DNA of 33,894 nt from Humidesulfovibrio sp. (lineage in GTDB: Bacteria > Desulfobacterota > Desulfovibrionia > Desulfovibrionales > Desulfovibrionaceae): NCBI GenBank assembly GCA_031292175.1, contig JARLHQ010000020.1, positions 1-33,894 of the forward strand. Direction: 5' to 3'. The notes beneath the pieces are model-generated. The model worked only from the letters and a program-made list of their open reading frames with translations. It was not told where the DNA came from and made no database searches. Numbering within the stretch: position 1 is the first letter of the stretch; each line of letters begins with the position of its first letter. Made by a program: the position numbers and the translations under genes. Positions 31,940 through 33,894 of this stretch are shown here, piece after piece.

Positions 31940-33748
31940 ATGACAGAGACCAAGCACATCAGAAATTTCAGCATCATCGCGCATATCGACCACGGCAAAT
32001 CCACCTTGGCAGACCGCATTCTGGAACTGACCGGCGTGGTTTCCGCGCGTGAGCAGAAGGCCCAGTATCTGGACAAGATGGACCTGGAGCGCGAACGCGG
32101 CATCACCATCAAGGCCCAGACCGTGCGCATTCCCTACAAGGCGAAGGACGGCCAGAAGTACATCCTGAACCTCATCGACACGCCCGGCCACGTGGACTTC
32201 TCCTACGAAGTCTCGCGCTCGCTCGCCGCGTGCGAGGGCGCGCTGCTCGTGGTCGACGCCTCCCAGGGCGTGGAGGCCCAGACGCTCGCCAACGTGTACT
32301 TGGCGCTGGACAACGACCTCGAAGTCCTGCCGGTCCTGAACAAGATCGACCTGCCGAGCGCCGAACCGGACCGCGTGGCCCGCGAGATCGAGGAGGTCAT
32401 CGGGCTGGACTGCACGGACCCGGCGCTGGTGAGCGCGAAGAGCGGGCTCGGCGTTGCGGACCTGATCGAGCGCATCGTGACCCTGCTGCCGCCGCCCAAG
32501 GGCGACGCCGCCGCGCCGCTCAAGGCGCTCATCTTCGACTCCTGGTACGACACCTACCTCGGAGTCGTGGTGCTCTTCCGCGTGCTCGACGGCACCCTCA
32601 AAAAAGGCGACACGATCCGCATCTTCTCCTCCGGCAAGGAGTTCGAGGTCATGAAGCTGGGCGTGTTCTCGCCTGAGAGCGTCGAGGTCCCGGACTTCGG
32701 CCCTGGCGAGGTCGGCTTCCTCTGCGCGAACATGAAGGAACTCTCCGACGCGCCCGTGGGCGACACCATCACCAAGGCCGACAACCCCACTACGACGCCC
32801 TTCCCCGGATTCAAGAAGGTCAAGCCCATGGTCTTTTCGGGCCTGTACCCGGTGGAGCCCAACGAATACGAAATACTCAAGGTGGCGCTGGAAAAACTGC
32901 AGTTGAACGACGCGGCCTTCAGCTTCGAGCCCGAGACCTCCAAGGCCCTGGGCTTCGGCTTCCGCTGCGGCTTCCTGGGCCTCTTGCACATTGAGATCAT
33001 CCAGGAGCGGCTGGAGCGCGAGTTCCAGGCCCGGCTCATCACCACCGCGCCCTCGGTCGTCTACAAGATTGAGACCACGGACGGCAAAAAGCTCGACATC
33101 GACAACCCGAGCCTGCTGCCCGACCCCAGCAACATCGCCGCCCTGTACGAGCCCTACGCCAAGGTGGAGATCCACGTGCCCAACGACTTCGTGGGCAACG
33201 TGCTCGGCCTGTGCGAGGAGAAACGCGGCATCCAGAAGGACATGAAGTACCTGACGGCCAACCGCGTGGTCATCACCTACGAGATGCCCTTCGCCGAGAT
33301 CATGTACGACTTCTTCGACAAGCTGAAGTCGACGACCAAGGGCTACGCCAGCCTGGATTACGAAATCATCGACTACCGCCAGAGCGATCTGGTGCGCCTG
33401 GACATCCTCATCAACACCGAGGCCGTGGACGCCTTTTCGGTCATCGTGCATAGGCAGAGCGCCTATCCCTTCGGCCGCAGCCTGGCCGTGAAGCTCAAGA
33501 AGAGCATCCCCCGGCAGATGTTCGAGGTCATCATCCAGGCGGCCATCGGCAACAAGATCATCGCCAAGGAGCGCGTGGCGCCCTTCCGCAAGGACGTCAT
33601 TGCGAAATGCTACGGCGGCGACATCACCCGCAAACGCAAGCTTCTGGAAAAGCAGAAGGAAGGCAAGCGACGCATGCGCCGCATGGGCAACGTCGAAATC
33701 CCGCAGGAAGCCTTCCTGGCCGTGCTCAAGGCCGGAGACGACGACTAG
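31940..33748 (+). CDS. lepA: elongation factor 4 (back-translocating GTPase LepA)
   Basis: LepA is a ribosome-associated GTPase that helps stalled or assembling ribosomes. The 602-residue length is normal. GTPase motifs are [14 protein letters not shown] (G1, about 13-26), DTPGHVDF (G3) and NKIDLPSA (G4). The family-specific C-terminal domain ([28 protein letters not shown]) is complete to the natural end. ATG 31940 follows GAGGA closely. No terminator was found: an insertion sequence begins one base past the TAG, so the original downstream region has been displaced. Confidence 0.97.
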   Translation: MTETKHIRNFSIIAHIDHGKSTLADRILELTGVVSAREQKAQYLDKMDLERERGITIKAQTVRIPYKAKDGQKYILNLIDTPGHVDFSYEVSRSLAACEGALLVVDASQGVEAQTLANVYLALDNDLEVLPVLNKIDLPSAEPDRVAREIEEVIGLDCTDPALVSAKSGLGVADLIERIVTLLPPPKGDAAAPLKALIFDSWYDTYLGVVVLFRVLDGTLKKGDTIRIFSSGKEFEVMKLGVFSPESVEVPDFGPGEVGFLCANMKELSDAPVGDTITKADNPTTTPFPGFKKVKPMVFSGLYPVEPNEYEILKVALEKLQLNDAAFSFEPETSKALGFGFRCGFLGLLHIEIIQERLEREFQARLITTAPSVVYKIETTDGKKLDIDNPSLLPDPSNIAALYEPYAKVEIHVPNDFVGNVLGLCEEKRGIQKDMKYLTANRVVITYEMPFAEIMYDFFDKLKSTTKGYASLDYEIIDYRQSDLVRLDILINTEAVDAFSVIVHRQSAYPFGRSLAVKLKKSIPRQMFEVIIQAAIGNKIIAKERVAPFRKDVIAKCYGGDITRKRKLLEKQKEGKRRMRRMGNVEIPQEAFLAVLKAGDDD

Positions 33749-33765
33749 ATGTGGAGTTATAGGAG

Positions 33766-33842
33766 GTTGTTCACTCGGCCCGAATCGGTCAAATTGGGTT
33801 TGCGAGAACTCAACTGCCGACAGGAGGACCGAGTGAACATCC
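33766..33842 (+). promoter_or_regulatory. inverted repeat burying the transposase start codon
   Basis: TGTTCACTCGG (33768-33778) and CCGAGTGAACA (33829-33839) pair over 11 bp, plus GG/CC beyond one mismatch. The GTG start (33833) lies inside the right arm and AGGAGG just before it in the loop. RNA entering from lepA would fold this way; a transcript starting inside the element would lack the left arm. Confidence 0.55.
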
Positions 33843-33894
33843 ATGCCAATGCCAGATTGACAGTCGTTCGTCGAGAGGAGTTGGTACGCCGGGT
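33833..33894 (+). CDS. IS481-family transposase, N-terminal fragment
   Basis: GTG 33833, preceded by AGGAGG, opens a frame reading VNIHANARLTVVRREELVRR to the window edge. This matches the N-terminus I know from IS481-type DDE transposases (MNIHxNARLT). The helix-turn-helix and catalytic core are outside the window. Confidence 0.75.
   Translation, partial: MNIHANARLTVVRREELVRR

Larger units (their letters stand above)
33750..33894 (+). mobile_element. left end of an IS481-type insertion sequence (partial)
   Basis: The element probably starts at TGTGGAGTTATAGG (33750), one base past the lepA stop, and carries a transposase start 83 bp inside; it continues beyond the window. The exact end is inferred, since the partner terminal repeat and target duplication are not visible. 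Confidence 0.65.

Noticed and set aside
31511..33844. 777-codon open frame on the minus strand
   Set aside because: It lies opposite lepA and crosses into the epimerase gene; no family motif, composition typical of an antisense shadow.
1..33894. CRISPR arrays, tRNA or rRNA genes, prophage
   Set aside because: No regularly spaced repeats, tRNA-like cloverleaf or rRNA sequence was recognised by eye; only the terminal IS fragment is mobile DNA.

Overview
The window reads as one high-GC chromosomal segment of an anaerobic sulfate-reducing bacterium of the Desulfovibrionaceae type. The main reasons are a complete hdrCBA-flxDCBA locus, a Wolinella-order frdCAB fumarate reductase with a two-subunit Fe-S fumarase, TusA/DsrE/OsmC sulfur-carrier proteins, a small two-CW protein, a P460-type c-heme protein and two sigma-54 activators. 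This assignment comes from gene content; no 16S rRNA or tRNA gene was seen.

Region 1 (1-4846, + strand): the tail of an unidentified gene, then frdC-frdA-frdB and fumarase alpha-beta. Together these interconvert malate, fumarate and succinate against the menaquinone pool. Region 2 (5004-12096, +): a hairpin and a candidate promoter, then seven overlapping genes hdrC-B-A-flxD-C-B-A. They encode the NADH-dependent, probably electron-bifurcating Flx-Hdr complex expected to link NADH to ferredoxin and a protein disulfide such as DsrC. Region 3 (12097-14132): about 0.5 kb with no convincing gene, a strong terminator, a secreted cytochrome P460-like protein bracketed by two look-alike GCAA-loop terminators, then (-) an exported EF-hand protein and a two-CW protein. 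Region 4 (14216-17864): (-) CNT nucleoside transporter plus ferredoxin-nitroreductase, (+) an unknown six-helix membrane protein, (-) a flavoredoxin-like flavin reductase.

Region 5 (17956-23134) is the most unusual part. On the minus strand, TusA-like and DsrE-like genes are followed by a TusA-OsmC fusion. Two bases after that lies a 408-codon MetE-like (core methionine synthase) gene. It is interrupted in frame by one TGA at codon 220, and a perfect 7-bp stem-loop with SECIS-like geometry begins 12 nt downstream. I interpret it as a candidate selenoprotein. Upstream, an unrecognised 189-residue protein has a near-consensus sigma-54 promoter facing a divergent sigma-54 activator whose PAS domain is Cys-rich; a palindrome lies between them, and a 16-nt inverted repeat flanks the activator gene.

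Region 6 (23198-33894): (-) ChbG/YdjC deacetylase - GT2 glycosyltransferase - NAD synthetase; (+) a CBS-CBS-ACT protein with terminator; (-) TIGR01777 epimerase - HD-GYP response regulator - NtrC-type regulator; (+) lepA. One base after the lepA stop an IS481-type insertion sequence begins and runs off the window. Its transposase start codon is buried in an inverted repeat that could block translation from lepA read-through.
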